This document shows positions 8,201 to 16,664 of a DNA stretch of 64,000 bases, one piece after another. The position numbers were made by a program, and so were the translations under genes. The notes under the pieces were generated by a model. That model made no database searches. It had not been told where the DNA came from and saw only the letters and a list, made by a program, of their open reading frames with translations. Source of the stretch: Hyphomicrobium sp. (GTDB taxonomy: Bacteria > Pseudomonadota > Alphaproteobacteria > Rhizobiales > Hyphomicrobiaceae); NCBI GenBank assembly GCA_003987725.1, contig RXJH01000003.1, forward strand, positions 433,524-497,523, written 5' to 3'. The stretch's first letter is position 1; each line of letters starts with the position of its first letter.

Positions 8201-9859
8201 ATGAACGATACGCCGAACCTTGCACTGCCCTACATCTTGGCCGCTCAGGCGCAGAAGCATGTCACGCATAACGAAGCGATCCGCGCACTCGATTGCCTTG
8301 TGCAGCTCGCCGTTGAAAGCCGGGCGCTGACCGCGCCGCCGTCGTCTCCGGCGGAGGGCGCAAGGTATATCGTCGCCGCGTCTCCATCCGGCGCATGGAT
8401 GGGCAATGCCGGCAAGATCGCGGCCTTCCAGGACGGCGCCTGGACGTTCTACGCGCCGAAAGAAGGCTGGACCGCCTGGATCGCAGCCGAAAGCGCGCTC
8501 GTCATCTACGCCGCGGGAGCCTGGACGCTGTTCGCGGGCTCGGGCGGCGGCGGAGGTGGCGGCCTTTCCGCACCCGTCGCCAATTCCAGCCTCGCCAACA
8601 TGGCGAACAGCACGATCAAGGGCCGCACGAGTGCAGGCAGCGGCGCGCCGGAGGATCTGACCGGAGCGCAGGCGACCGCGTTCCTCGATACGTTCGTCGC
8701 CTCCGGCGGCAGCCACAAGAAGGGCCTCGTGCCGACACCCGGATCAACAGCCGGAACGGCGAGGTTTCTGCGTGAGGATGCGACCTGGGCCGACCTTGCC
8801 AACGTCCCGCTCGTCGGCGTCAACGCGACTGCTGACGCCACGAACAGGCTCGCCGTCAAGAGCCCGGCGAGCCTCTTCGACAACGCCGGCAACGGCCACC
8901 AGCAGAAAATTAATAAGGCCGCCGCGAGCGACACCGCGAGCCAGCTCTATCAGACGAATTATTCGGGCCGCGCCGAAATCGGCCTGACGGGCGACGACGA
9001 CTTTCACTTCAAGGTGAGCCCCGACGGCTCGAACTGGTACGAAGGCATCAGGATCGCCCGGGCAAGCGGGAGAGTGTCGTTCCCGTCCGGCGGCGCTCGC
9101 GAAGTTCTAACCGCCAACCGCACCTACTACGTGCGTACCGACGGCTCTAACAACAACACCGGTCTTGCGAACACGTCCGGCGGCGCCTTCCTCACGATTC
9201 AGAAGGCCATAAACGTCGCGCTCGCTCTCGACTGCGCAACCTTCGTTGTGACCATTCAGGTCGCAGACGGCACCTATAACGAGACGCTCACTGTCGGGTC
9301 GCCTGTGCTGAGTGGGCGCCTAAGCATTGTCGGGAACACGACGACGCCGGCCAACGCGATCATCAATGGCGTGACCGATTGCTTCGTCGTCTCCGGTTAT
9401 GCCACGGCGACGCTCCGAGGCTTCCAGTTGAATCCTGGGACCGGCCGCACAGCCCTGTACTTGAACAGCACCGGCGTTTTGCTTTGGGATGCCATCGATT
9501 TCGGAGCAACGACCGGCTACCACATGCAATGCCTTGGCATGGGCACCATTCAAGGCACTGCTGGGCAGGCCTACTCTATATCCGGCAACGCTGCTCGTCA
9601 TATGTACTCTAGCCGGAACGGGCTCATCGTCGTTACCGGCATGACTGTCACGTTAAATGGAACGCCCGCCTTCTCGACATTCGCCTATGCCGAAGGCGGA
9701 AGTCAGATGCTGGCCTTCAGCAACACCTATTCGGGGTCCGCGACCGGCGCCCGATATTCATCCAACTCGAGCGGCGTGATCGATACCCGTGGTGGCGGCG
9801 CGTCGTATTTCCCGGGCTCCACTGCGGGCGCAACCTCGAACGGAGGGCTATACCTATGA
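8201..9859 (+). CDS. DUF2793 phage tail-fibre-like protein
   Basis: A 552-residue protein with an N-terminal DUF2793 domain (about residues 1-115; LPYILAAQAQKHVTHNEAI, then tryptophan-rich GAWMGN, GAWTFY, GAWTLF repeats), a Gly-run linker, a central tail-fibre-like segment (NSTIKGRTSAGSGAPEDLT), and a C-terminal half of Thr/Gly/Asn-rich repeats that looks like a beta-helix. It ends in PGSTAGATSNGGLYL, a stretch with a partial match at 12548-12613. It probably belongs to a prophage or tail-derived remnant; no capsid, terminase or integrase is nearby. ATG at 8201 is chosen over an upstream in-frame ATG at 8057 because the conserved domain begins here. Confidence 0.75.
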   Translation: MNDTPNLALPYILAAQAQKHVTHNEAIRALDCLVQLAVESRALTAPPSSPAEGARYIVAASPSGAWMGNAGKIAAFQDGAWTFYAPKEGWTAWIAAESALVIYAAGAWTLFAGSGGGGGGGLSAPVANSSLANMANSTIKGRTSAGSGAPEDLTGAQATAFLDTFVASGGSHKKGLVPTPGSTAGTARFLREDATWADLANVPLVGVNATADATNRLAVKSPASLFDNAGNGHQQKINKAAASDTASQLYQTNYSGRAEIGLTGDDDFHFKVSPDGSNWYEGIRIARASGRVSFPSGGAREVLTANRTYYVRTDGSNNNTGLANTSGGAFLTIQKAINVALALDCATFVVTIQVADGTYNETLTVGSPVLSGRLSIVGNTTTPANAIINGVTDCFVVSGYATATLRGFQLNPGTGRTALYLNSTGVLLWDAIDFGATTGYHMQCLGMGTIQGTAGQAYSISGNAARHMYSSRNGLIVVTGMTVTLNGTPAFSTFAYAEGGSQMLAFSNTYSGSATGARYSSNSSGVIDTRGGGASYFPGSTAGATSNGGLYL

Positions 9860-10176
9860 AGAGCTACAACCCTCTTGATTGGTATTGGATTGTCGGCAGT
9901 GACGTGAGCCGCGCATGGTCGAGTGCGGCCCGCGCCTACGTGACCGAGTGGGATGCCGAGCGCGTAACGCGCATCGCGAACGAGGTCGAGCTTTACGACG
10001 TGCTTTCAAAAGTGAAGTGCGCAGGGCTGGCGCCGCAGGGGCCCTTCCCGCCATCTGAACTTCGCGGCGTCCTTCTCCGCATTGACGCAGCGGCAACCGG
10101 CGATGCCAGCGACCCTGCCGCACTGACGGCGGTGGCTAAGAGCCTCGAGTTTACGCTGCCGCCGCTCGTCGCTTAG
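9856..10176 (+). CDS. small tail-fibre-associated protein of unknown function
   Basis: A 106-residue protein starting in an ATGA overlap with the tail-fibre gene, so the two are translationally coupled. It opens with aromatic residues (YNPLDWYWIVG) and is otherwise helical and soluble. Position suggests an accessory or chaperone for the tail protein, as for many small genes after fibre genes, but no family motif is recognisable. The next gene downstream is a tRNA on the other strand. Confidence 0.65.
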   Translation: MKSYNPLDWYWIVGSDVSRAWSSAARAYVTEWDAERVTRIANEVELYDVLSKVKCAGLAPQGPFPPSELRGVLLRIDAAATGDASDPAALTAVAKSLEFTLPPLVA

Positions 10177-10378
10177 TTCGCGCGTCTGTCCGGCATCGCT
10201 GCTTGGCGTACCTCGTTGAGGCGCGCCATTTTTTCGTTTGTGCCCCCGCATCTGGAAGCCCGAAATGTTGCCCGCGCAGTGCGCAGCGACCACGGCGGAG
10301 CTTTACCCCATCAGCTTCGATGATGTGATTTCTGGGCGGGCTGGCTGTATGCGGGAAAGCCTAACCCATTGAAAAAAC

Positions 10379-10455
10379 TGGTCGGAGCGAGAGGATTCGA
10401 ACCTCCGACCCCTTGCTCCCGAAGCAAGTGCGCTACCAGGCTGCGCTACGCTCCG
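10379..10455 (-). tRNA. tRNA-Pro (CGG)
   Basis: Read on the minus strand this is a complete 77-nt cloverleaf including the encoded CCA end. The acceptor arms cggagcg / cgctccg pair, the anticodon arm is cttgc-ttcggga-gcaag with anticodon CGG, and the T loop is ggttcgaatcc. Confidence 0.96.
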
Positions 10456-10745
10456 CCCGACCGTCAGCCTGAATAAAGGCTTTTCCCGGCGCCGGGTAGG
10501 CACCGAAGAGAGGGGGGTTATAGCGACCTCGTTCACGTACCGCAAGCGCTTCGATCCGGCGAATTTGGGGGTTCTTTATGCAACAATACCCGCGGCTTGA
10601 AATCGGATGGCTCAAGTGGGCTGGCGCGCCCGCAGACAATCCGGGAGAAGGGGTGAGCGCATTGCCGCGTGCCATTGCCCGGCCGCGAACGACTGACTAT
10701 GGTGCCGCCGACGTCGCTCGGGCGGCGATTCTCCTCACGCGCTGG

Positions 10746-10820
10746 TGGGATGTAGCCAAGTGGTAAGGCAGCGGATTTTGATTCCGCCATTCCCAGGTTC
10801 GAATCCTGGCATCCCAGCCA
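10746..10820 (+). tRNA. tRNA-Gln (TTG)
   Basis: A complete cloverleaf with encoded CCA end. The acceptor arms tgggatg / catccca pair, the anticodon arm is gcgga-ttttgat-tccgc with anticodon TTG, and the T arm ccagg-ttcgaat-cctgg is perfect. Confidence 0.96.
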
Positions 10821-11285
10821 ATCTTTCAATGGCTTAGAGAACTGAACTCGGGCCATTCCCACTCTCACCCTTTTTTGTTCGCGCCGCGCCTCCGTCGAGG
10901 CGCTTGATTGCCCCCTGCAAACTTCGCCTCTCGGTGCTCTTCGCGTACGGGTTCGCCAACCGAGTTCTTGAAGCTCAGTACATTCGGGTCCACCGGGTTT
11001 GGCCGGGCTGTGCCTCAAAGACGACGGCGTGAGTTCATTGCCGGATTTCTTGGAGGCTCGTGACGGTCCAGAATTGGAATTATTTGGGCGCGAATACTTG
11101 TCGGGGAATTCTCCGCCGGCTGAATGCTGAGGCATTCATTGCACGCATCAAGGAATACAATTCGCTCGGCAGGTTTATCTACGACCGTATTTTCGATTAC
11201 ACGGCGAAAAAAGTCGTATCGCGGTGCGCGTTGAGCATTTTTCCCAGACGTGCAACGATATCGCATACGGAATCGAGGGAATTGA
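10821..11285. other. gap after tRNA-Gln without a convincing gene
   Basis: 465 bases between the tRNA and the PP-loop gene. An open frame with a GTG start at 11060 behind a GGAGG exists, but its codon use is unbiased and it runs into the next gene. No attachment-site duplicate of the tRNA 3' end was found by eye. Confidence 0.4.
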
Positions 11286-12509
11286 ATGGCAAAGGAAATT
11301 ATATGCCAGACTGCGTTTGACGAAACGTCAAATGGGGTTCGTTCGACGATCAAATTTCGCGGTCATACTGGCGAGCACTTTGCCTTATTTTACGAATTTT
11401 CCGGCGGGTTTTTGCCTTCCGCGCCGCCGACGAATGATTTTGCTGTAATCGCATTGTTGCCACATGCGATGAAGGTCGGCGCCGATCTGCGTTGCGAGGG
11501 GCGAGTTTCACGCGAGCAGCTGGCGCGGATTGAGGAAGCGCAGGACGCCTGGGTCATGTGGCGTCCGGATCTCTTTCGCAAGATATCGATTTTTGCCGAC
11601 GAGGAAGTCGACAGCGTTCCGCCGGCGAACCGAGACGCCGTTCTCGCATACTCTGGCGGGTTGGACGCGACGTTCGCCCTCCACGCGCACTGCAAGGGAT
11701 TGCTAGGGCGGCGGCAAAACAATCTGCGCGCCGGGGTGATGGTCCACGGATTCGATGTGCCGTTGGATCGTCCGGACATTTTCGGCAAGTCATCCGAGCT
11801 CGGCGCTAAGATCCTCGAGTCCTACGGTCTGCCCCTGACGATCGTCCGAACGAACTGGCGCGATCTTCGCGATATGCCCTGGTACACCGTGTATATTTTC
11901 GCGCTCTCTAGCGTGATGCACCAATTCTCCGGTGTGGTTTCCCGCGCCGTGATTGCGGCCGACGAAGCATATGATGGAGAATATCTCGGCTGTGGCAGCA
12001 ACAGCATTACCAACCCGCTCATGAGCCATTTCGGTTTTCCGATAGAGTTTGCCGGCAGTGGCTATACAAGGACAAGCAAGGCAAAGGTGTTCTCCGGCAA
12101 CCCGGTCGTCTTATCAAATCTCAGGGTGTGTTTTCAGAGTCCAATAGACGGCCATAATTGCGGTCGCTGCGAAAAGTGCATACGAACGAAGCTGAATTTT
12201 ATCGCTGCCGGAATTGGTCGCGTTCCGTGTTTGGGTAACTTGCCGAACCGTTCGGAGATAGATGGCGTAACCATAGATAACCCGGCAGTCTTAAACCTTT
12301 ATCGAGACATTCTGGATAGTGGCGGCGATTGGGCTGGGCACGAAGAACTGCGCGACGCGGTTCGCAGGATCGTTTTCTCCTCCAAATGGGAACGCTCGCG
12401 CCGGCGCCTGGCAGAGACACCAGCAAAGCTCTCGCGCCGCCTGACGAGGATCTACCGCAAACACATTCTCAGAAAGCCGGACCTTTGGCGAAACTGGATC
12501 GGGGGCTGA
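11286..12509 (+). CDS. PP-loop ATP pyrophosphatase, QueC-like
   Basis: A 407-residue protein with an N-terminal unique region (1-115), a PP-loop signature AYSGGLDATFALHAHC at about residue 120 (SGGLDS type, which binds ATP and adenylates a substrate), and a Cys-rich motif HNCGRCEKCIRTKLNF near residue 295 that resembles the zinc site of QueC-type enzymes. The C-terminal tail is very basic. QueC makes 7-cyano-7-deazaguanine, but this protein is much longer and has no queuosine neighbours, so it probably modifies another substrate. Codon bias is weaker than in surrounding genes, and it sits between tRNAs and phage fragments, both signs of transfer. Confidence 0.7.
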   Translation: MAKEIICQTAFDETSNGVRSTIKFRGHTGEHFALFYEFSGGFLPSAPPTNDFAVIALLPHAMKVGADLRCEGRVSREQLARIEEAQDAWVMWRPDLFRKISIFADEEVDSVPPANRDAVLAYSGGLDATFALHAHCKGLLGRRQNNLRAGVMVHGFDVPLDRPDIFGKSSELGAKILESYGLPLTIVRTNWRDLRDMPWYTVYIFALSSVMHQFSGVVSRAVIAADEAYDGEYLGCGSNSITNPLMSHFGFPIEFAGSGYTRTSKAKVFSGNPVVLSNLRVCFQSPIDGHNCGRCEKCIRTKLNFIAAGIGRVPCLGNLPNRSEIDGVTIDNPAVLNLYRDILDSGGDWAGHEELRDAVRRIVFSSKWERSRRRLAETPAKLSRRLTRIYRKHILRKPDLWRNWIGG

Positions 12510-12547
12510 AGAAAACCCTTGGCGCTGGGCGGCGTCTCAGCGTAGGG

Positions 12548-12613
12548 CGTGCGTCAACTTACCTTCCTGGGAGCACCGCTGGCACAACCGCGTTAGGCGG
12601 CAACGGGGACTAG
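12548..12613 (+). pseudogene. fragment resembling a tail-fibre 3' end
   Basis: About 21 codons ending in TAG read STYLPGSTAGTTALGGNGD, which resembles the last residues of the tail-fibre protein ending at 9859 (ASYFPGSTAGATSNGGLYL; 10 of 19 identical). No body of a tail gene precedes it. It may be the stub of a second fibre gene left after insertion or deletion. Its end overlaps the 3' end of the convergent gene. Confidence 0.35.
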
Positions 12614-13582
12614 AAGGTGATCAGCAAACAGCCGCACCGCCCTGTGAACGCACGCGTCAGAAATATCATGCGCGAAAAACGGCAACCGATCCGCTATCGG
12701 TTCCAAGTGATCCCGGATCGTCCAATCGTGAAATTTGAGCCCCGTCTCGCAGAGGTATAACTTTCCGGTACCGCGTTCAGGCAGCACGTCGTGGGCATAG
12801 AAGCCCAATCCGATCTTGGACCCGATCTTTTGCGCCATATTCCTAATGGCAGGCATCTGTGGACCCACCAGCCGCTCGTGTAGGAAGCATAATAAGTCGG
12901 GGTCCAGCGGCGTATCCTTGTCATGAACCGACACCGGGCCGTCGGTGACGGGACGGCAACGCATGAAGACCGTTGCGACCTCGGTGCCGACAGCCATAAT
13001 TCGCAGCGAGGTGAAATAGTTCTTGCCTCTAAATTCCGTGGTCGTGTCGATGAAACGCGTATTGTATCGCGTGGGGTCGCAGTCACTGGCTTCAACGACC
13101 GTCACTGGCGCGCTGCAACTCTGCGCGAGATTTGAGAACATGAGACCATCGTGATGAAGTTCAGGCATCGGCACGACGGTATTCAGTATGCGATGCGTCT
13201 CCGGTTTCGATCCCAATGATCGGCCGGTGGAAATGGGGTGCAAAAACACCCATCCCCGGCGGGCGGCATTCGCCTCAACCAACCCCAAGTGGCGATAATA
13301 CAGGTCGTCGACAACCTCGTCATGGTAGACAGGCAAGATGAAGGTGCCAGCCGAGAAATGATCGCCGCCGAATTCAAGCGGCGTGCTGTCGGTCAGAACC
13401 AGAACGTCGATACCTTTTGCGCCAAGTTCCTTTTTTAGGATTGGCAGAAACACCTCAGGAAGCATTTTCCCGATGCCCTCGAGACGCTGTCCGGTATCGC
13501 CAATGACAACGAGCTTTGGAGCGGCTGATGAAGGACTTGAGGAACGATTCGTAGGCCGAAAAAAGCGCGTTAGGACACTCAT
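12593..13582 (-). CDS. ATP-grasp-like protein of unknown function
   Basis: A 329-residue soluble protein. The order LVLTDSTPLEF, GSKPETHRILNTVVPMPEL and FRGKNYFTSLRIMAVGTEV resembles the pre-ATP-grasp region and ATP-grasp core of RimK-like ligases (an invariant Lys, then a segment following the substrate arm), and LYLCETGLKFHDW could be the Mg-binding Glu/Asn region. I could not identify the family with certainty. ATP-grasp enzymes join a carboxylate to an amine or similar nucleophile. The ATG at 13582 has a strong ribosome binding site (gggggaaat); a longer frame upstream lacks one. Confidence 0.5.
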   Translation of the reverse strand: MSVLTRFFRPTNRSSSPSSAAPKLVVIGDTGQRLEGIGKMLPEVFLPILKKELGAKGIDVLVLTDSTPLEFGGDHFSAGTFILPVYHDEVVDDLYYRHLGLVEANAARRGWVFLHPISTGRSLGSKPETHRILNTVVPMPELHHDGLMFSNLAQSCSAPVTVVEASDCDPTRYNTRFIDTTTEFRGKNYFTSLRIMAVGTEVATVFMRCRPVTDGPVSVHDKDTPLDPDLLCFLHERLVGPQMPAIRNMAQKIGSKIGLGFYAHDVLPERGTGKLYLCETGLKFHDWTIRDHLEPIADRLPFFAHDISDACVHRAVRLFADHLLVPVAA

Positions 13583-13884
13583 CGATTTCCCCCACGATTT
13601 CCCAATTATTGCGGTGCGAAGAATACCCACGCCACGATCGAATTCAATCGCCAGCGAGTGAACTCTCGCTACCGGCACCGCGCACCGTGACGTCGGGCGC
13701 CACGTGAAATGCGTCCGCAAGCGGACATATTGCGCCCCTGCTTTGCTCCAGATTTTTAAGCCTGTCCAAGAAATTGCTGCAACGCGGAGCGGGTTCTCTG
13801 GTGATGTATTTTCATGACCCGGTAGAGCGCCGAGGCTCAGCGCGGCTTCCGGCTAGGCGTTGTGCGTATTTGAGGAGAATTTAT
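13583..13884. promoter_or_regulatory. divergent intergenic region
   Basis: 302 bases between the ATP-grasp-like gene (leftward) and the glycine-rich membrane protein (rightward). It must hold promoters for both. A clear ribosome binding site gaggagaat precedes the ATG at 13885; no other element stands out. Confidence 0.4.
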
Positions 13885-14175
13885 ATGAACCTCACGGCAT
13901 TGATCATTCAACTCATCAGCGGTGCGCTTGGCGGTAACGCCGCAGGCGCACTTTCCGACAAGACGAGCTTGGGGACGCTCGGCAATTCGATCGTCGGCGC
14001 CCTTGGCGGTGGCGTCGGCGGCCAGCTTTTGAGTTCGCTTCTCGGGCTTGGTACCGCGGCGGCGACCTCGGGACTCGACATCGGGACGATTGTATCCAGC
14101 TTCGTCACCGGCGGCGTCAGCGGTGGCGTGACCGCGCTGGTACTCGGTTTTCTGAAGTCGAGATTGGCGCACTGA
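13885..14175 (+). CDS. small glycine-rich membrane protein
   Basis: A 96-residue hydrophobic protein with two or three membrane segments and glycine-zipper spacing (ALGGNAAGALSDKTSLGTLG, ALGGGVGGQLLSSLLGLG, GGVSGGVTALVLG). It resembles short hypothetical membrane proteins common in Hyphomicrobiales. Function unknown. The start is supported by gaggagaat seven bases upstream. Confidence 0.7.
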   Translation: MNLTALIIQLISGALGGNAAGALSDKTSLGTLGNSIVGALGGGVGGQLLSSLLGLGTAAATSGLDIGTIVSSFVTGGVSGGVTALVLGFLKSRLAH

Positions 14176-14273
14176 GCATTCGATGAAAATGTCGCGGGCG
14201 ACGGTCGGCGGCGGAGCGATCGTCGTCTGATGTGAAGTCGCGTCGAGCGGCCAAAGTGCGAGGGCGGGCGGCG

Positions 14274-14942
14274 TCAGTCGTCCGTCCCGTTTCGCATCCC
14301 GGCCGATTGTGCCGCGATTTTCCTGAGCAAGCTTTCGATGAGCAGATTCGCGGATTCGTTTGCAGATCCATCTATAGTCTCGGTCAGCGCCTGACCGCGG
14401 TTCTGCGCGTTCCGATACGTCGACCGTTCCGGGATGTACCCCGGCAACAACTCGTACCCGGCTGCATCGACGTAGTCCCTCGCGACGTTCTCCTCCTCCG
14501 CATCCAAGACGCGGCAGAGCGCGACGGCCAGCCGGCTGCGCGGAATTCCGATCTCCTCCAGGGCATGGAGCAGGAGAACTGTCGGATAGAGATCGTCGAT
14601 GGTGGCGCTCGTCGGCACGACGATCACGTGCGAGGCGCGCGCAACAGTGCTCGTCGCTGCACTCGTGTGGCCAGGCGTATCGACGATGATGAGATCGAAA
14701 GCGTCACGATCTTCGAGTGCGTCTTCGAATGTGCGGAAGGCTCCGACCTCGACGGGAGACACCGCGGCGCGCTTTTGGCGCGCCTTGCCCCATCTGACCG
14801 CCGTCTGCTGCTGGATATCGAGATCCGCGAGTTTGACCCTCAGCCTGCCCGATGCGCCGACTGCGGCGAGGGCCCGTGCGAGCGTGCTTTTGCCGACGCC
14901 TCCCTTCTGACTGACGAACGACACGATCAATGGCATTCGCAT
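14274..14942 (-). CDS. ParA family partition ATPase (orphan)
   Basis: A 222-residue deviant Walker-type ATPase. The Walker A motif QKGGVGKSTLAR is at residues 12-23, LADLDIQQQTAVRWG is the Walker A' Asp region, and LIIVDTPGHTS is Walker B. It lacks the N-terminal DNA-binding domain of plasmid ParA and no parB neighbour exists, so it belongs to the small ParA-like proteins that position cargo such as plasmids or protein clusters. The tail (QSAGMRNGTDD) is unstructured. Its job here is unknown; the setting between accessory genes suggests mobile origin. Confidence 0.85.
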   Translation of the reverse strand: MRMPLIVSFVSQKGGVGKSTLARALAAVGASGRLRVKLADLDIQQQTAVRWGKARQKRAAVSPVEVGAFRTFEDALEDRDAFDLIIVDTPGHTSAATSTVARASHVIVVPTSATIDDLYPTVLLLHALEEIGIPRSRLAVALCRVLDAEEENVARDYVDAAGYELLPGYIPERSTYRNAQNRGQALTETIDGSANESANLLIESLLRKIAAQSAGMRNGTDD

Positions 14943-15116
14943 TCCCTAGCGTGCGCTTTTTTTGTCGGCCTTCTTTCCCAGGAGTGATGACCTGTTACTT
15001 CACGAGACGCAAGCAGTGTTCAGAAAGGCGCGATCAGAAGGCCTGAAACGCCCTGGAAATCGGCCGATTTAGTCGTCAGGATTTTAAGTTCGCCTGAGTA
15101 GATCACGCAAAATCGC

Positions 15117-15308
15117 TCACCGCTTCTTCGCTGCTCGCTCCTTGCGCCGGGTGGGATCGCGGGCATCCGGGCGCTGTTCGCGCGGACGAAGCCGATTGCC
15201 GGTCGCCCGATGGCCGACGGGTTGCGCGCCTGGATGGCGCCGCTTGCCCCTTTTGGCGGCGGCGGGGAGCTCGGAATCGAACGGATGCCATTTCATTTTT
15301 TCATTCAT
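15117..15308 (-). CDS. small basic hypothetical protein
   Basis: A 63-residue Arg/Lys/Pro-rich frame beginning MNEKMKWHPFDSELPAAAKR and ending RKERAAKKR. The opening MKWHPFD looks natural and the composition would suit a nucleic-acid-binding protein, but there is no homology I can name, and high-G+C DNA can give such frames by chance. The same frame runs further upstream inside the antisense strand of the oxidoreductase gene, which is not real coding. Confidence 0.3.
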   Translation of the reverse strand: MNEKMKWHPFDSELPAAAKRGKRRHPGAQPVGHRATGNRLRPREQRPDARDPTRRKERAAKKR

Positions 15309-15545
15309 TACGCTCACCTGGCTTGAAGACGCGGAGCCTGCGGCCAAGCCTCGCCCGAGCGGCGCGCCTCGGCGGGGTGAGCCGCTCTTCGAATGCGAAC
15401 TTTGTCGCCCAACCGCCGGACTGTAGGACCGTTCCGCGACCGCCCTCATTAGCCAAAGCCGTTTGTATTCCGGGGCGAACCTATTCACGTTCCGCTCGCC
15501 AGCGGCTAATGAGACCCGGCGCAAACGGGAAGAGGCATTCCGGAA

Positions 15546-16664
15546 ATGTCGGTTGAGGTCGAAACGGTGGTGATCGGAGCCGGCGCCGTCGGGCTCGCCA
15601 TCGCCGCCGAACGCGCGGGCCTCGGACACGATGTCCTCGTCGTCGAGCGCCACCACGCCTTCGGCACCGAAACGTCCTCGCGAAATTCCGAAGTCATCCA
15701 CGCCGGACTTTATTATCCGGAAGGATCGCTCCGAGCCAAACTCTGCGTCGAAGGCAAGAAGCGCCTCTACGCATTCGCCGAGGAACACAAGGTCCCGTTC
15801 AACCGGTGCGGCAAGCTTCTCGTCGCCACGAACGAAGCCGAAGTCGGCCAGCTCGCAATGCTCGAGGCAAAGGCCATCCGCAACGGCGTCGGCGATCTGA
15901 CGCGATTGACGGTGGCGGAAGCCAACCGCCTCGAACCCGAAATTCGCTGCGTCGCTGCAACCTTGTCGCCGTCGACCGGAATAATCGACAGCCACAGTCT
16001 GATGGCGGCCTTCGAAACCCGGCTTCTCGATGCAGGCGGCCAAGTCGCATTCAATTCCGAGGTCGTCGGCATAGCTCCGGTCTCGAAAGGTGAATTCCGC
16101 CTGTCGGTCTTGTCGGAAGGAGAGGTCTTTGATCTGACCTGCGCTCGCGTCGTCAACGCAGCCGGGCTCGGCGCCTCGCACATCGGCCATATGCTGCCCC
16201 GTGCGAAGTCTGAATACGTCGTACCGAAGCTTTACCCCGCGAAAGGCCATTACTTCGCGTTATCCGCGCGAGCGCCGTTCAAGCACCTCGTCTATCCGAT
16301 GCCGTCGCCCGACGCGCTCGGCATTCACTTGACGCTCGATATGTCCGGCGCCGCCAAGTTCGGACCCGATATCCATTGGCAGGATGACCTCGATTATGCG
16401 TTCGTCGATGCCGACGCGCGCCGCGCAATGTTCGCGCGAGAGATTAAACGCTATTGGCCGGGCCTGCCCGAGGGCGCGCTCGTGCCCGCCTACACCGGCA
16501 TCCGGCCGAAGATCTACGCCGAGGGAACGCCGCCCGCGGACTTTGCGATCCACGGAGAAAACGAACACGGCGTGCCGGGCTTCGTCGGCCTCTACGGCAT
16601 CGAGAGCCCGGGCCTGACCGCGTCACTGGCGATTGCGGACTGCGTCGCTCGCCTGTTGGATTGA
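15546..16664 (+). CDS. FAD-dependent oxidoreductase, L-2-hydroxyglutarate oxidase-like
   Basis: A 372-residue DAO-family flavoprotein. The FAD motif VIGAGAVGLAIAAERAG is at residues 8-24, followed by ETSSRNSEVIHAGLYYPEGS, a signature of the LhgO/L2HGDH group that oxidises L-2-hydroxyglutarate to 2-oxoglutarate. PSTGIIDSHSLM and the C-terminal GLYGIESPGLTASLAIA agree with this group. Specificity for that acid is inferred. Ordinary length, no operon partner visible. Confidence 0.85.
   Translation: MSVEVETVVIGAGAVGLAIAAERAGLGHDVLVVERHHAFGTETSSRNSEVIHAGLYYPEGSLRAKLCVEGKKRLYAFAEEHKVPFNRCGKLLVATNEAEVGQLAMLEAKAIRNGVGDLTRLTVAEANRLEPEIRCVAATLSPSTGIIDSHSLMAAFETRLLDAGGQVAFNSEVVGIAPVSKGEFRLSVLSEGEVFDLTCARVVNAAGLGASHIGHMLPRAKSEYVVPKLYPAKGHYFALSARAPFKHLVYPMPSPDALGIHLTLDMSGAAKFGPDIHWQDDLDYAFVDADARRAMFAREIKRYWPGLPEGALVPAYTGIRPKIYAEGTPPADFAIHGENEHGVPGFVGLYGIESPGLTASLAIADCVARLLD

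Noticed and set aside
10303-10545. An 80-codon leftward frame containing [20 protein letters not shown].
   Set aside because: It is the translation of tRNA-Pro in its own direction, another common false protein.
10379-10820. Attachment site of an integrated element at one of the tRNAs.
   Set aside because: No direct repeat of either tRNA 3' end was found by eye in the following 4 kb, and no integrase gene is present.
10533-11135. A 200-codon leftward open frame containing GCQDSNLGMAESKSAALPLG.
   Set aside because: This stretch is the reverse strand of tRNA-Gln translated; it is a well-known false protein. The frame has no bias outside the tRNA.
15117-15308. Possible ParB partner for the ParA at 14274.
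   Set aside because: The 63-residue frame is too short and lacks any ParB or helix-turn-helix feature; kept only as a low-confidence small protein.
15309-16250. Upstream extension of the small basic protein frame to 377 codons.
   Set aside because: It is antisense to the FAD oxidoreductase gene; only the final 63 codons lie outside that gene.
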